Origin: Phenylobacterium sp.
GTDB lineage: Bacteria; Pseudomonadota; Alphaproteobacteria; Caulobacterales; Caulobacteraceae
Assembly: GCA_019264505.1 (NCBI GenBank)
Contig: JAHUZY010000081.1
Location: 1-6,384 of the forward strand
Length of the DNA: 6,384 bases
Direction: 5' to 3'
Of the stretch, positions 1 to 6,332 are shown piece by piece. A program made the position numbers and the translations under genes. The notes below the pieces were generated by a model. That model saw only the letters and a list, made by a program, of their open reading frames with translations. It did not search any database and had not been told where the DNA came from. Every line of letters begins with the position of its first letter. Position 1 is the first letter of the stretch.

Positions 1-65
1 CTGTATGAGCAGGGCTAACCATTTGAACGGACGCGCGCCTGGGGCGCCCGCAGACAAAGTTCGGC
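1..65 (+). other. Leader upstream of rfbB with short GC hairpin
   Basis: This is the edge of the window and no gene can be identified in it. One forward frame closes at TAA 16-18 after five codons, which could be the tail of an upstream gene (rfbC would be a natural neighbour), but five codons cannot be assigned. A small perfect hairpin, GCGCC-TGG-GGCGC, lies at 35-47. No T-run follows, so it is not a convincing terminator. No clear promoter hexamers are visible and only a weak AAAG (56-59) precedes the rfbB ATG, so the operon may be transcribed from further upstream. Confidence 0.3.
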
Positions 66-1115
66 ATGAAAATTCTGATCACCGGCGGCGCCGGCTTCAT
101 CGGGTCGGCCGTGGTCCGCAGGGCGATCGCCCAGGGCCATGAGGTCGTCAATCTGGATGTCCTGGCCTATTCGGCCAATCTGGACAATGTGGCCTCGGTG
201 GCCCAGTCCCCCGGCTACGCCTTCGAAGAGGCCGACATCTGCGACACGGCTAGGATGGCGGAGATCTTCGCCCGCCATCGTCCCGACGCGGTCATGCACC
301 TGGCGGCCGAGAGCCACAACGACCGGGCCATCGACGGGCCGCTGGACTTCGTCCGGACCAATGTGACCGGCACCGCCGTGCTGCTGGAGGCCGCCCGGGC
401 CTATTGGAACGGGCTTGAGCCCGAGGCCAAGATCGCCTTCCGATTCCACCATGTGTCCACCGACGAGGTGTTCGGGGCGCTGGGCGAGGACGGCGCCTTC
501 ACCGAAGAGACGCCCTACGATCCCAACTCCCCCTATTCGGCCAGCAAGGCCGGCGCCGACCATCTGGTGCGGGCCTGGGGGCGGACCTATGGCCTGCCGG
601 TGGTCATCACCAACTGCGCCAATAATTACGGCCCCTTCCAGTTTCCCGAAAAGCTGATCCCCACCGTCGTGGTCCGGGCCATGGAGGGCAAGACTATCCC
701 GGTCTACGGAGACGGTCGTCAGGTCCGCGACTGGCTGCATGTGGACGACCATGCCGAGGCCCTGCTGCTGGTCCTGCAGAGGGGACGGCTGGGGGAGACC
801 TATTGCATCGGCGGGGACTCCACCCACCGCAATCTGGAGGTCATCCAGATGCTCTGCGCCGAACTCGACCGCCTGGCGCCGGCCAATACGCCGCATGCTG
901 ACAAGATCACCTTCGTCGCCGACCGGCCGGGCCACGATTTCCGCTATTCCATCGACGCGGCCAAGCTGAAGGCCGAGCTCGGCTGGGAGCCGGCCACCCC
1001 GCTCAGCGAGGGCCTGGCCCAGACCGTGGCCTGGTATGTGGAGAACCGCGACTGGTGGCAGGCCATCCGCGACAAGGGCTTCCACTCCGAACGCCTGGGC
1101 CTGGCCAAGGGATGA
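66..1115 (+). CDS. rfbB: dTDP-glucose 4,6-dehydratase (RmlB/RfbB)
   Basis: This enzyme converts dTDP-D-glucose to dTDP-4-keto-6-deoxy-D-glucose in the cytoplasm, the second step of dTDP-L-rhamnose synthesis. The 349-residue product has the usual family length. It belongs to the extended short-chain dehydrogenase group. The N-terminal NAD-binding loop GGAGFIG lies at residues 7-13. The STDEVFG stretch (131-137) carries the Thr-Asp-Glu active-site residues (132-134), and the YSASK motif (157-161) supplies the catalytic Tyr157 and Lys161. The NCANNYGP block (183-190) and RPGHD (287-291) are also typical. The ATG at 66 is chosen because the glycine loop follows directly; the preceding ribosome site is weak. 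The stop overlaps the next start (ATGA), so rfbD is probably translationally coupled. The product is likely a homodimer, as in the family. Confidence 0.95.
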   Translation: MKILITGGAGFIGSAVVRRAIAQGHEVVNLDVLAYSANLDNVASVAQSPGYAFEEADICDTARMAEIFARHRPDAVMHLAAESHNDRAIDGPLDFVRTNVTGTAVLLEAARAYWNGLEPEAKIAFRFHHVSTDEVFGALGEDGAFTEETPYDPNSPYSASKAGADHLVRAWGRTYGLPVVITNCANNYGPFQFPEKLIPTVVVRAMEGKTIPVYGDGRQVRDWLHVDDHAEALLLVLQRGRLGETYCIGGDSTHRNLEVIQMLCAELDRLAPANTPHADKITFVADRPGHDFRYSIDAAKLKAELGWEPATPLSEGLAQTVAWYVENRDWWQAIRDKGFHSERLGLAKG

Positions 1116-2008
1116 GCCTTAAGATTCTGCAGTTCGGCGCCACCGGCCAGCTCGCCCGGGAGATGCTGGTCCGCGCCGGCCCCGGCGTGGAAATCACCGC
1201 CCTGTCCCGGGTCGAGGTCGACCTGACCAACCCCGACGCCATCGCCCGGGCCATCGGCGAGGCCGGCGAGACCGACCTGGTGCTGAATGCGGCGGCCTAT
1301 ACCGCCGTCGACAAGGCCGAGGCTGAGCCGGACGTGGCCTACGCCGTGAACGCCTGGGCGCCGGCCGCCATGGCCAAGGCCTGTCAGGCGCGCGGCCTGC
1401 CCCTGCTGCACATCTCCACTGACATGGTGTTTTCCGGCGACAAGGCCGGCCCCTATCTGGAGACCGACGCCCCAGCCCCCCTGCACGTCTATGGCGCGTC
1501 CAAGCTCGTGGGCGAACAGGCGGTTCTGAGCGCCTGCGACCGGGCCCTGGTGATGCGGGTCTCCTGGCTGTTTTCGGCCTATGGCCAGAACTTCCTGCAG
1601 ATGATGCTGCGGCTGGCCAAGACTCAGCCGGTGCTGAAGGTGGTGGCTGACCAGCGGGCCTGCCCCACGGCCAGCGGCGACCTGGCGGCCTTCATCCTCA
1701 GCCAGGGGGAGCGCCTGGCCAAGGCGCCGGCCGGGGCCCGGGAATGGGGTCTGCTGCATGTGGTCAATTCGGGCGTCGCCAGTCGCTATGAGATGGCCCA
1801 GGCGATCTTCACCCAAACCCAGCCCGAGGGTCCGCCGGCCATGGAGCCGGTGCCCACCAGCGCCTTTCCGACGCCCGCCCGCCGGGCGCTGAACGCCGTA
1901 CTGGACACGAGCCGCATGCAGGAGGTCTTCTCCCTGCAGCTGCGTCCCTGGCAGGAGGCGCTGGAGGATGTGGTGGCGGAGTTGATGGCCCAGAAGGAGA
2001 CGGCGTGA
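1112..2008 (+). CDS. rfbD: dTDP-4-dehydrorhamnose reductase (RmlD/RfbD)
   Basis: This enzyme performs the last step of dTDP-L-rhamnose synthesis, the NAD(P)H-dependent reduction of dTDP-4-keto-L-rhamnose. The frame is open upstream of the chosen start, but the ATG at 1112 gives a normal 298-residue protein whose cofactor loop (GATGQL, residues 9-14) begins at once, and it overlaps the rfbB stop in an ATGA. Family blocks are [12 protein letters not shown] (59-70), STD (102-104), YGASK with Tyr127 and Lys131, a RVSWLFS..GQNF block (149-161) and DQRACPT (180-186). Two common family residues differ: the Gly after GQL is Ala15, and the usual Tyr after STD is Met105. Neither removes the YxxxK pair, so I expect an active enzyme. 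It is the middle gene of the rhamnose operon. Confidence 0.93.
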   Translation: MSLKILQFGATGQLAREMLVRAGPGVEITALSRVEVDLTNPDAIARAIGEAGETDLVLNAAAYTAVDKAEAEPDVAYAVNAWAPAAMAKACQARGLPLLHISTDMVFSGDKAGPYLETDAPAPLHVYGASKLVGEQAVLSACDRALVMRVSWLFSAYGQNFLQMMLRLAKTQPVLKVVADQRACPTASGDLAAFILSQGERLAKAPAGAREWGLLHVVNSGVASRYEMAQAIFTQTQPEGPPAMEPVPTSAFPTPARRALNAVLDTSRMQEVFSLQLRPWQEALEDVVAELMAQKETA

Positions 2009-2901
2009 GACGCGGAATCATCCTGGCGGGGGGCTCGGGCACCCGGCTGCACCCGCTGACCCTGGCGGTCTCCAAGCAGTTGCTGCCGATCTACGACAAG
2101 CCGATGATCTACTACCCCCTGTCGGTGCTGCTGCTGGCCGGGGTGCGCGAGATCCTGATCATCACCACGCCCGAGGACCAGGCCGGCTTCAAGCGGCTTC
2201 TGGGCGACGGCTCCCAGCTCGGCGTGCGGTTCGAATTCATCGTCCAGCCCAAGCCCGGGGGCCTGGCCCAGGCCTATCTGCTCGGGGAAGAGTTCGTCGG
2301 CGGCGAGCCCAGCATCATGGTGCTCGGCGACAACATCTTCTTCGGCCAGAATTTCGGCCAGATGCTGCGGGCCGCCGATGAGCGGACCACCGGCGCCACC
2401 GTCTTCGGCTATCCGGTCAACGACCCCGAACGCTATGGCGTGGTCGAGCTGGGCGAAGGCGGCAAGGTGCTGGGCATCGAGGAGAAGCCCGCCGAGCCCA
2501 AGTCCAACTATGCGGTGACCGGCCTCTATTTCTATGACGGCAAGGCCAGCGAGTACGCCAAGACGCTGAAGCCCTCCCACCGGGGCGAGCTGGAGATCAC
2601 CGCGCTGAACCAGGTCTATCTGGACGCTGGCGAACTGAATGTGGAGCTGCTGGGCCGGGGCTTCGCCTGGCTGGACACCGGCACCCATGACAGCCTGATC
2701 CAGGCCGGCGAGCTGATCCGCACGCTCGAGCTGCGGCAGGGCCTGCGCATCGGCTGTATCGAAGAGGTCGCCTATTCCAAGGGCTTCATCGACCGCCAGC
2801 AACTGGCCGATCTCGGCCGCGCCCAGGCCAAGGGCGAATATGGCCAGTACCTGATCCGCCTGGCCGAACGCATGGCGCCCGGCGCAGAGCCGGCGGAGTA
2901 G
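2005..2901 (+). CDS. rfbA: Glucose-1-phosphate thymidylyltransferase (RmlA/RfbA)
   Basis: This enzyme joins glucose-1-phosphate and dTTP to make dTDP-glucose, the first and feedback-controlled step of dTDP-L-rhamnose synthesis. The product has 298 residues, close to the family norm. The nucleotide-binding signature [11 protein letters not shown] (9-19) is followed by [16 protein letters not shown] (23-38), LGDNIFFG (107-114, metal-binding Asp109), EEKP (159-162), RGELEITA (193-200) and [10 protein letters not shown] (222-231). The usual QPxPDGLAQA appears here as [10 protein letters not shown] (81-90), a mild change. The start is GTG at 2005, overlapping the rfbD stop as GTGA. A strong AAGGAG site (1994-1999) lies five bases upstream, which settles the start and suggests coupling. 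No rfbC follows; the next gene runs in the opposite direction after 9 bp. Confidence 0.95.
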   Translation: MRRGIILAGGSGTRLHPLTLAVSKQLLPIYDKPMIYYPLSVLLLAGVREILIITTPEDQAGFKRLLGDGSQLGVRFEFIVQPKPGGLAQAYLLGEEFVGGEPSIMVLGDNIFFGQNFGQMLRAADERTTGATVFGYPVNDPERYGVVELGEGGKVLGIEEKPAEPKSNYAVTGLYFYDGKASEYAKTLKPSHRGELEITALNQVYLDAGELNVELLGRGFAWLDTGTHDSLIQAGELIRTLELRQGLRIGCIEEVAYSKGFIDRQQLADLGRAQAKGEYGQYLIRLAERMAPGAEPAE

Positions 2902-2910
2902 GCAAGCCGC

Positions 2911-3546
2911 CTAGTCTACCCAGAGATCCTGGGCCTCGCCCTTGCGGTTCAGGGCGCGGACGGCGCGTTTGACCACCGCGATCAGGCGTTCGCGCCGGGC
3001 CATCTCGTCATAGGTGAGCGAGCCCCTCGCCAGACCCTCCAGCAGGAAGCGGCCGAGGTCGCGGCTGGTCTGGAAGCGCGGGTCGCTGCCGGCTTGCGTC
3101 AGCGCCAGGAAGCGTTCGCCCACCTGATTGCGGTCAAAGGCGCTCTGGGCGTTGGCCAGGCGGGTGCGCAGCATGGGGTCGGTGCGGGCGGCGGCCTCCA
3201 GCTCGGCGAAGGCCACAAAGGGCGTTTCGTGCAGCAGGGACCAGTAGGCGTCGATGGCGTGTTCGGCGGCGTCCACCCCGGGGCCGGCGGGCGCGGAGGC
3301 GGCCTGTTCGAACAGCCGGGCGCGCTCGACCTCGATATGGCTGACGGCGGCCTCCACCAGCTCTTCGCGGCTGGAGAAATGGTAGAGCATCGCCCCGCGG
3401 GTCAGATTGGCCGCCTCGGCGATCAGGGCGTTGGTCGCCGCGTGATAGCCGACCTCGGCGAACAGGCGCATGGCCGCGTCCAGAATCCTGGCGCGGGTCC
3501 GGCGAGACTTCGGGGTCTCCTTGGCGGGATAGGTTCGGGCGTCCAT
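2911..3546 (-). CDS. TetR/AcrR-family transcriptional regulator
   Basis: This is a one-component DNA-binding repressor of the TetR type with unknown ligand. From the ATG at 3546 it is 211 residues, a normal full length. The N-terminal helix-turn-helix occupies about residues 15-65: RARILDAAMRLFAEVGYHAA, then a recognition region around NLTRGAMLYHFSSREEL (48-63). The rest is a mainly helical ligand/dimer domain without a recognisable subfamily. TTG (3558) and GTG (3552) starts would add four or two residues; none has a clear ribosome site, and ATG is preferred. The gene converges on rfbA and is divergent from the phosphoesterase gene at 3687, with 140 bp between. By the usual rule for TetR regulators, the likely targets are its own promoter and that neighbour. 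This target assignment is inference. Confidence 0.88.
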   Translation of the reverse strand: MDARTYPAKETPKSRRTRARILDAAMRLFAEVGYHAATNALIAEAANLTRGAMLYHFSSREELVEAAVSHIEVERARLFEQAASAPAGPGVDAAEHAIDAYWSLLHETPFVAFAELEAAARTDPMLRTRLANAQSAFDRNQVGERFLALTQAGSDPRFQTSRDLGRFLLEGLARGSLTYDEMARRERLIAVVKRAVRALNRKGEAQDLWVD

Positions 3547-3686
3547 CTGCACAGGCAAGGCTTCAATGAAAGTGCGGCCGACATATGGCGAGCTATGCTG
3601 CGGCGCCAGTGTTGCAGTGCGGTTTCATCAAAGCGACACGCAATCAGCCTACCGGACGGTCAAATAGAGGCGCTTCGGAGGCGTTC
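3547..3686. promoter_or_regulatory. Divergent promoter region between tetR and plcP-like gene
   Basis: This 140-bp stretch separates two divergent genes and should hold both promoters. Seen directly: a short palindrome TTCA-A-TGAA (3562-3570) 15 bp ahead of the tetR ATG, a second dyad CATA-N8-TATG (3582-3597), two direct copies of AGTGCGG (3571-3577, 3616-3622), and a strong ribosome site GGAGG (3677-3681) five bases before the GTG at 3687. A loose resemblance to a PhoB box lies at 3622-3639. No hexamer pair matches sigma-70 well on either strand. The dyads are short and could be chance. Confidence 0.4.
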
Positions 3687-4535
3687 GTGACCGATCTGGG
3701 AATCCGACGTTATCGGACTGTCTTCGTTTCCGACGTTCATCTGGGCACCCGCGGCTGCCAGGCCGAGATGCTGCTGGACTTCATCCGGCATATCGAGTGC
3801 GACACCCTGTATCTGGTCGGGGACATCGTCGACGGCTGGAAGATGAAAAGCGGCTGGTACTGGCCCCAGGCGCACAATGACGTGGTGCAGAAGATCCTGC
3901 GCCTGGCCCGAAAGGGCGTGAACGTCGTCTATATTCCCGGTAACCATGACGACCGCATCCGCGACTTCTGCGGCATTCACTTCGGTGGGGTCGTGGTCGC
4001 CCGTGACGCCATCCACGAAGGCGCCGACGGCCGGCGCTTCCTCGTCACCCACGGGGACGAATTCGACGGTGTGGTGCAGCACGCCAAGTGGCTGGCCTTC
4101 CTGGGGGACTATTCCTACCGGGCGCTGCTGTCGGCCAACACCCTGTTCAACCGCGTGCGGCGCCGCATGGGCTTCGGCTACTGGAGCCTGTCGGCCTATC
4201 TGAAAACCAGGGTGAAGAACGCCCTGCATTTCATCGAGGACTTCGAGGGCGCGGTGGCCGAGGAGGCCCGGCGCCGCGGGGTCGACGGGGTGATCTGCGG
4301 CCACATCCACAAGGCCGAGATGCGCCAGATCGAGGACATCCTCTACATCAATGACGGGGATTGGGTGGAGAGCTGCACGGCCCTGGTCGAGCACATGGAC
4401 GGCCGGATGGAGATCCTCGAATGGGCCAAGCTGCGCAGCTGGTCGGCGGTGCGCGAGGCCCGCGCCCTGCCTGAGCCGCCGGAACCGGCGGCCGCGCCGG
4501 CCGTTGAGCCCCGGCCTGCGCCCGTGGCGGCCTGA
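3687..4535 (+). CDS. plcP: Metallophosphoesterase, LpxH-like; probable PlcP-type phospholipase C
   Basis: This is a binuclear-metal phosphoesterase of the calcineurin-like superfamily. The metal ligand blocks are complete and in order: SDVHLG (15-20, Asp16, His18), GDIVDGW (45-51), GNHDD (85-89), THGDEFD (121-127) and GHIHKAE (205-211, His206, His208). The protein resembles LpxH, but alphaproteobacteria usually use LpxI for lipid A. The PlcP phospholipase C of rhizobia and marine roseobacters is an LpxH-like enzyme found beside a GT4 lipid glycosyltransferase, as here. PlcP hydrolyses phosphatidylcholine or related lipids to diacylglycerol in phosphate starvation. The GTG at 3687 is chosen for its GGAGG site and because SDVHLG follows; the frame continues upstream to an ATG at 3585, but that extension is low-quality. 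A Pro/Ala-rich tail covers 262-282. The product is 282 residues. Fold assignment is firm; the PlcP role is inferred. Confidence 0.72.
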   Translation: MTDLGIRRYRTVFVSDVHLGTRGCQAEMLLDFIRHIECDTLYLVGDIVDGWKMKSGWYWPQAHNDVVQKILRLARKGVNVVYIPGNHDDRIRDFCGIHFGGVVVARDAIHEGADGRRFLVTHGDEFDGVVQHAKWLAFLGDYSYRALLSANTLFNRVRRRMGFGYWSLSAYLKTRVKNALHFIEDFEGAVAEEARRRGVDGVICGHIHKAEMRQIEDILYINDGDWVESCTALVEHMDGRMEILEWAKLRSWSAVREARALPEPPEPAAAPAVEPRPAPVAA

Positions 4536-4549
4536 ACCGCCACCTTGCG

Positions 4550-4555
4550 TTGACA
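4550..4555 (+). promoter_or_regulatory. Candidate -35 element for the TetR-GT gene
   Basis: A consensus TTGACA lies in the 50-bp gap after the phosphoesterase stop. A 17-bp spacer would put the -10 at 4573-4578 and the transcription start near 4586, exactly the ATG, implying a leaderless or nearly leaderless message. This fits the absence of a ribosome site. The -10 position (CAGTGA) is a poor match to TATAAT, so the promoter is only a candidate. The same TTG also opens the longer reading frame, but it is unlikely to be the translation start. Confidence 0.35.
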
Positions 4556-4569
4556 CCCGCCGAGGCTCG

Positions 4570-4586
4570 TGACAGTGAGACTGTCA
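4570..4586. promoter_or_regulatory. TetR-type palindromic operator over the start codon
   Basis: TGACAGT-GAG-ACTGTCA is a perfect 7-bp inverted repeat with a 3-bp centre. Beyond one mismatched pair (4569/4587) the symmetry resumes for three more pairs (CTC at 4566-4568, GAG at 4588-4590), so 20 of 22 arm bases in a 25-bp dyad are paired. This size and form are typical of TetR-family operators. It lies where the -10 and start codon of the downstream gene should be, so bound protein would block transcription. The downstream protein itself begins with a TetR helix-turn-helix, which suggests self-binding. The arms also contain CTGTCA, the half-site of PhoB boxes, but inverted rather than in direct repeat. 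Confidence 0.6.
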
Positions 4587-6046
4587 TGAGTGACGATTCC
4601 CAGACCGCCGGCGACGCCCGCGACCGCCAGAAGGCCGCCACCCGCGACCAGATCCTGCGTGTGGTGGGCGCACGCCTGGAGAGCGGTCCCCTGGACGAGC
4701 TGTCCTTCGCCGACATCGCCAAGGACGCCGGCGTCGGCGAGCGCACCGTCTATCGCCACTTCCCCACCCGTGAGGCCCTGCTCGGCGCCTATTTCGCCTG
4801 GGCCCAGGCCCAGGCCACCCTGCCTCTGGTCCAGCAGCCCCAGGCGCAAAGCCCGGCGCCCCCGCAACCCGCCGCCGTCCCGCCGCCCGCCCGTTCGCCC
4901 GCCCAGCGCATGTGGCAGCCGGCGGCGCCGGCCGAGGACGTGCAGCGACCCATGCGGATCCTGCTGGCCACCGACGCCTGGGAGCCGCAGGTCAATGGGG
5001 TGGTGCGGACCCTGACCCGGGTGGTGCGCGAGCTGCGCGACCTGGGCCACGAGGTCGAGGTGATCAGCCCCGATCAGTTCAAGACCCTGCCCCTGCCGAC
5101 CTATCCGGAGATCAAGGTGGCCATCGGCGCCTATGAGCCGGTGCAGGAGCGGTTCAAGGCCTTCGAACCCGAGGCCATCCACATCGCCACCGAAGGCCCC
5201 ATCGGCCTGGCCGCCCGGCGGATCTGCGTGGAATGGAAGCTGCCCTTCACCACCAGCTACCACACCCGTTTCCCGGAATATGTCTCGGCCCGCCTGCCGC
5301 TGCCGCTGTCGGTGGGCTACACCTATATGCGCTGGTTCCACCGGCCCTCGGGTCGGCTGATGGTGGCCACGCCGACCATGCGCGACGAGCTGACCCGGCA
5401 CGGCTTCCGCAACATCTCCTCCTGGTCCCGTGGCGTGGACACCGAGATGTTCCGCCCCCGCGGCGAGGGCGAGCCCGACATCTTCGCCCACCTGCCCAAG
5501 CCGATCTTCCTCTATGTGGGCCGGGTGGCGGTGGAGAAGAATATCGAGGCCTTCCTGGGCCTCGACCTGCCCGGGACCAAGGTGGTGGTGGGCGACGGCC
5601 CGCAGAAGGACGAGCTGGCCGAGCGCTACCGCACGGCCGTCTTCACCGGCTCGAAGTTCGGCGAGGAGCTCTCGGCTCACTTCGCCTGCGCCGACGTCTT
5701 CGTCTTCCCCTCCCTCACCGACACCTTCGGCCTGGTGATCCTGGAGGCCATGGCCTCGGGAACCCCGGTGGCGGCCTATCCGGCGCCTGGCCCCATCGAC
5801 ATCATCCCGGACTCCGGGGCCGGCGCCCTGGCCGCCTCGGCCACCGAGGGGCTGAAGGAGGCCTGCATGGAGGCCCTTTCGCTGGATCGCCGGGCGGTGC
5901 GGGCCTTTGCGGAAACCTTCTCCTGGACCGCCTGCGCCGAGGACTTCGTGCGCAACCTGCAGCCCTATCCCGAGCCGGAAAAGACCCGCTTCTGGCGCCG
6001 TCTCCGTCGGCTGGCGCGGGTAAGACGGCGGCCGAAAACGGCCTGA
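4586..6046 (+). CDS. TetR helix-turn-helix fused to GT4 lipid glycosyltransferase (Agt-like)
   Basis: This is a 486-residue protein with an unusual order of parts. Residues 18-72 form a TetR DNA-binding domain (DQILRVVGARLESG, then FADIAKDAGVGERTVYRHFP and TREAL). Residues 80-122 are a Pro/Ala/Gln-rich linker. From Met123 a full GT4 (GT-B fold) enzyme begins: RILLATDAWEPQVNGVV (124-140), GVDTEMF (283-289), YVGRVAVEKN (310-319, likely phosphate-binding Arg313 and Lys318) and TDTFGLVILEAMASG (378-392), the E-x7-E region with Asp379 in first place and Glu387. The tail (467-486) is very rich in Arg, suiting membrane contact. The enzyme resembles Agt/SqdX/MgtA-type lipid glycosyltransferases and lies 50 bp after the PlcP-like gene, so diacylglycerol is a likely acceptor; the sugar donor is unknown. 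The TetR ligand domain is absent. ATG 4586 lacks a ribosome site; internal starts at 4910 (ATG), 4940 (GTG) or 4952 (ATG) would give a GT-only product. Confidence 0.82.
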   Translation: MSDDSQTAGDARDRQKAATRDQILRVVGARLESGPLDELSFADIAKDAGVGERTVYRHFPTREALLGAYFAWAQAQATLPLVQQPQAQSPAPPQPAAVPPPARSPAQRMWQPAAPAEDVQRPMRILLATDAWEPQVNGVVRTLTRVVRELRDLGHEVEVISPDQFKTLPLPTYPEIKVAIGAYEPVQERFKAFEPEAIHIATEGPIGLAARRICVEWKLPFTTSYHTRFPEYVSARLPLPLSVGYTYMRWFHRPSGRLMVATPTMRDELTRHGFRNISSWSRGVDTEMFRPRGEGEPDIFAHLPKPIFLYVGRVAVEKNIEAFLGLDLPGTKVVVGDGPQKDELAERYRTAVFTGSKFGEELSAHFACADVFVFPSLTDTFGLVILEAMASGTPVAAYPAPGPIDIIPDSGAGALAASATEGLKEACMEALSLDRRAVRAFAETFSWTACAEDFVRNLQPYPEPEKTRFWRRLRRLARVRRRPKTA

Positions 6047-6051
6047 GGGCC
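6030..6051 (+). terminator. Weak hairpin at the end of the glycosyltransferase gene
   Basis: GGCCG-AAAA-CGGCC (6030-6043) is a perfect 5-bp stem over the last codons. An alternative GGCC-TGAG-GGCC (6040-6051) spans the stop. A-rich rather than T-rich sequence follows on the + strand, so this is not a standard intrinsic terminator. It may be chance in GC-rich DNA. Confidence 0.22.
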
Positions 6052-6060
6052 AAAAGAAGG

Positions 6061-6096
6061 GGACACAAAGGACACAAAGATCGCCAAGGACACGAA
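6061..6096 (+). repeat. Three GGACACRAA units
   Basis: GGACACAAA occurs twice without a gap (6061-6069, 6070-6078) and again as GGACACGAA at 6088-6096, nine bases later. Similar short GGACAC-type runs are, from memory, frequent in intergenic DNA of this kind of bacterium. Function is unknown. Confidence 0.6.
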
Positions 6097-6130
6097 GGTG
6101 TCGGCGGCTGCCCTTGGTGTGCTTCGTGTC
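6089..6130. repeat. 9-bp inverted repeat continuing the GGACAC units
   Basis: GACACGAAG (6089-6097) is exactly mirrored by CTTCGTGTC (6122-6130) across 24 bases. A second pair, CCAAGG (6084-6089) and CCTTGG (6112-6117), overlaps it. In RNA the two pairings compete, so this may be an extended but imperfect hairpin. It may form one unit with the GGACACRAA run. Confidence 0.5.
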
Positions 6131-6194
6131 GCCTCTTTAAAGCGCCTGCGGCGCACGAGGCGGCGATCACCTCGCCCGTCCCATCGACCCCGTC

Positions 6195-6217
6195 ATCCTG
6201 GGCCTCGTACCCAGGAT
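6195..6217. repeat. Palindromic intergenic repeat ATCCTGGG-N7-CCCAGGAT
   Basis: Two perfect 8-bp arms (6195-6202 and 6210-6217) enclose a 7-base loop, CCTCGTA. The wording GTCATCCTGGG...CCCAGGATC matches a very common dispersed palindrome of alphaproteobacterial intergenic DNA, as I recall it. It may act as an RNA hairpin or be a relic mobile repeat. Confidence 0.65.
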
Positions 6218-6332
6218 CCCTCGCGCCGCTTGCGCCCGCCCCGAGCAGGGACCCACGGGACGAGCCCGAGGGTAACGCTGTGAGTTGGCGCCCCCTGCGC
6301 CGGCGGCCACGCACAGCGCCCCTTCCCCCGTC

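Noticed and set aside
1055..1111. Longer RfbD start inside rfbB
   Set aside because: It adds 19 residues before the cofactor loop; ATG 1112 forms the ATGA overlap and gives normal length.
2892..2913. Possible bidirectional terminator between rfbA and tetR (TAGGC-N5-GCCTA, or GGCGG-N10-CCGCC)
   Set aside because: Stems are only five bp and no T-run follows on either strand; chance is likely in GC-rich DNA.
3585..3686. Upstream ATG-started extension of the phosphoesterase (34 extra residues)
   Set aside because: It lies in the divergent promoter region, has no family similarity and ignores the strong GGAGG site five bases before GTG 3687.
3094..3690. + strand frame opposite the TetR gene
   Set aside because: It is a Gly-rich shadow; the - strand frame has a clear TetR domain.
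4581..4598. PhoB box beginning with CTGTCAT at the fusion-gene start
   Set aside because: The second half (GACGATT) does not match CTGTCAT in direct repeat; the CTGTCA copies are inverted, which fits a TetR operator better.
4343..5680. Long - strand frame (445 codons) opposite the phosphoesterase and glycosyltransferase genes
   Set aside because: It is a His/Gly-rich shadow typical of the antisense strand in GC-rich genes, with no recognisable domain. The same applies to the - strand frames at 15-1085, 944-1816, 1786-2802 and 3660-4556.
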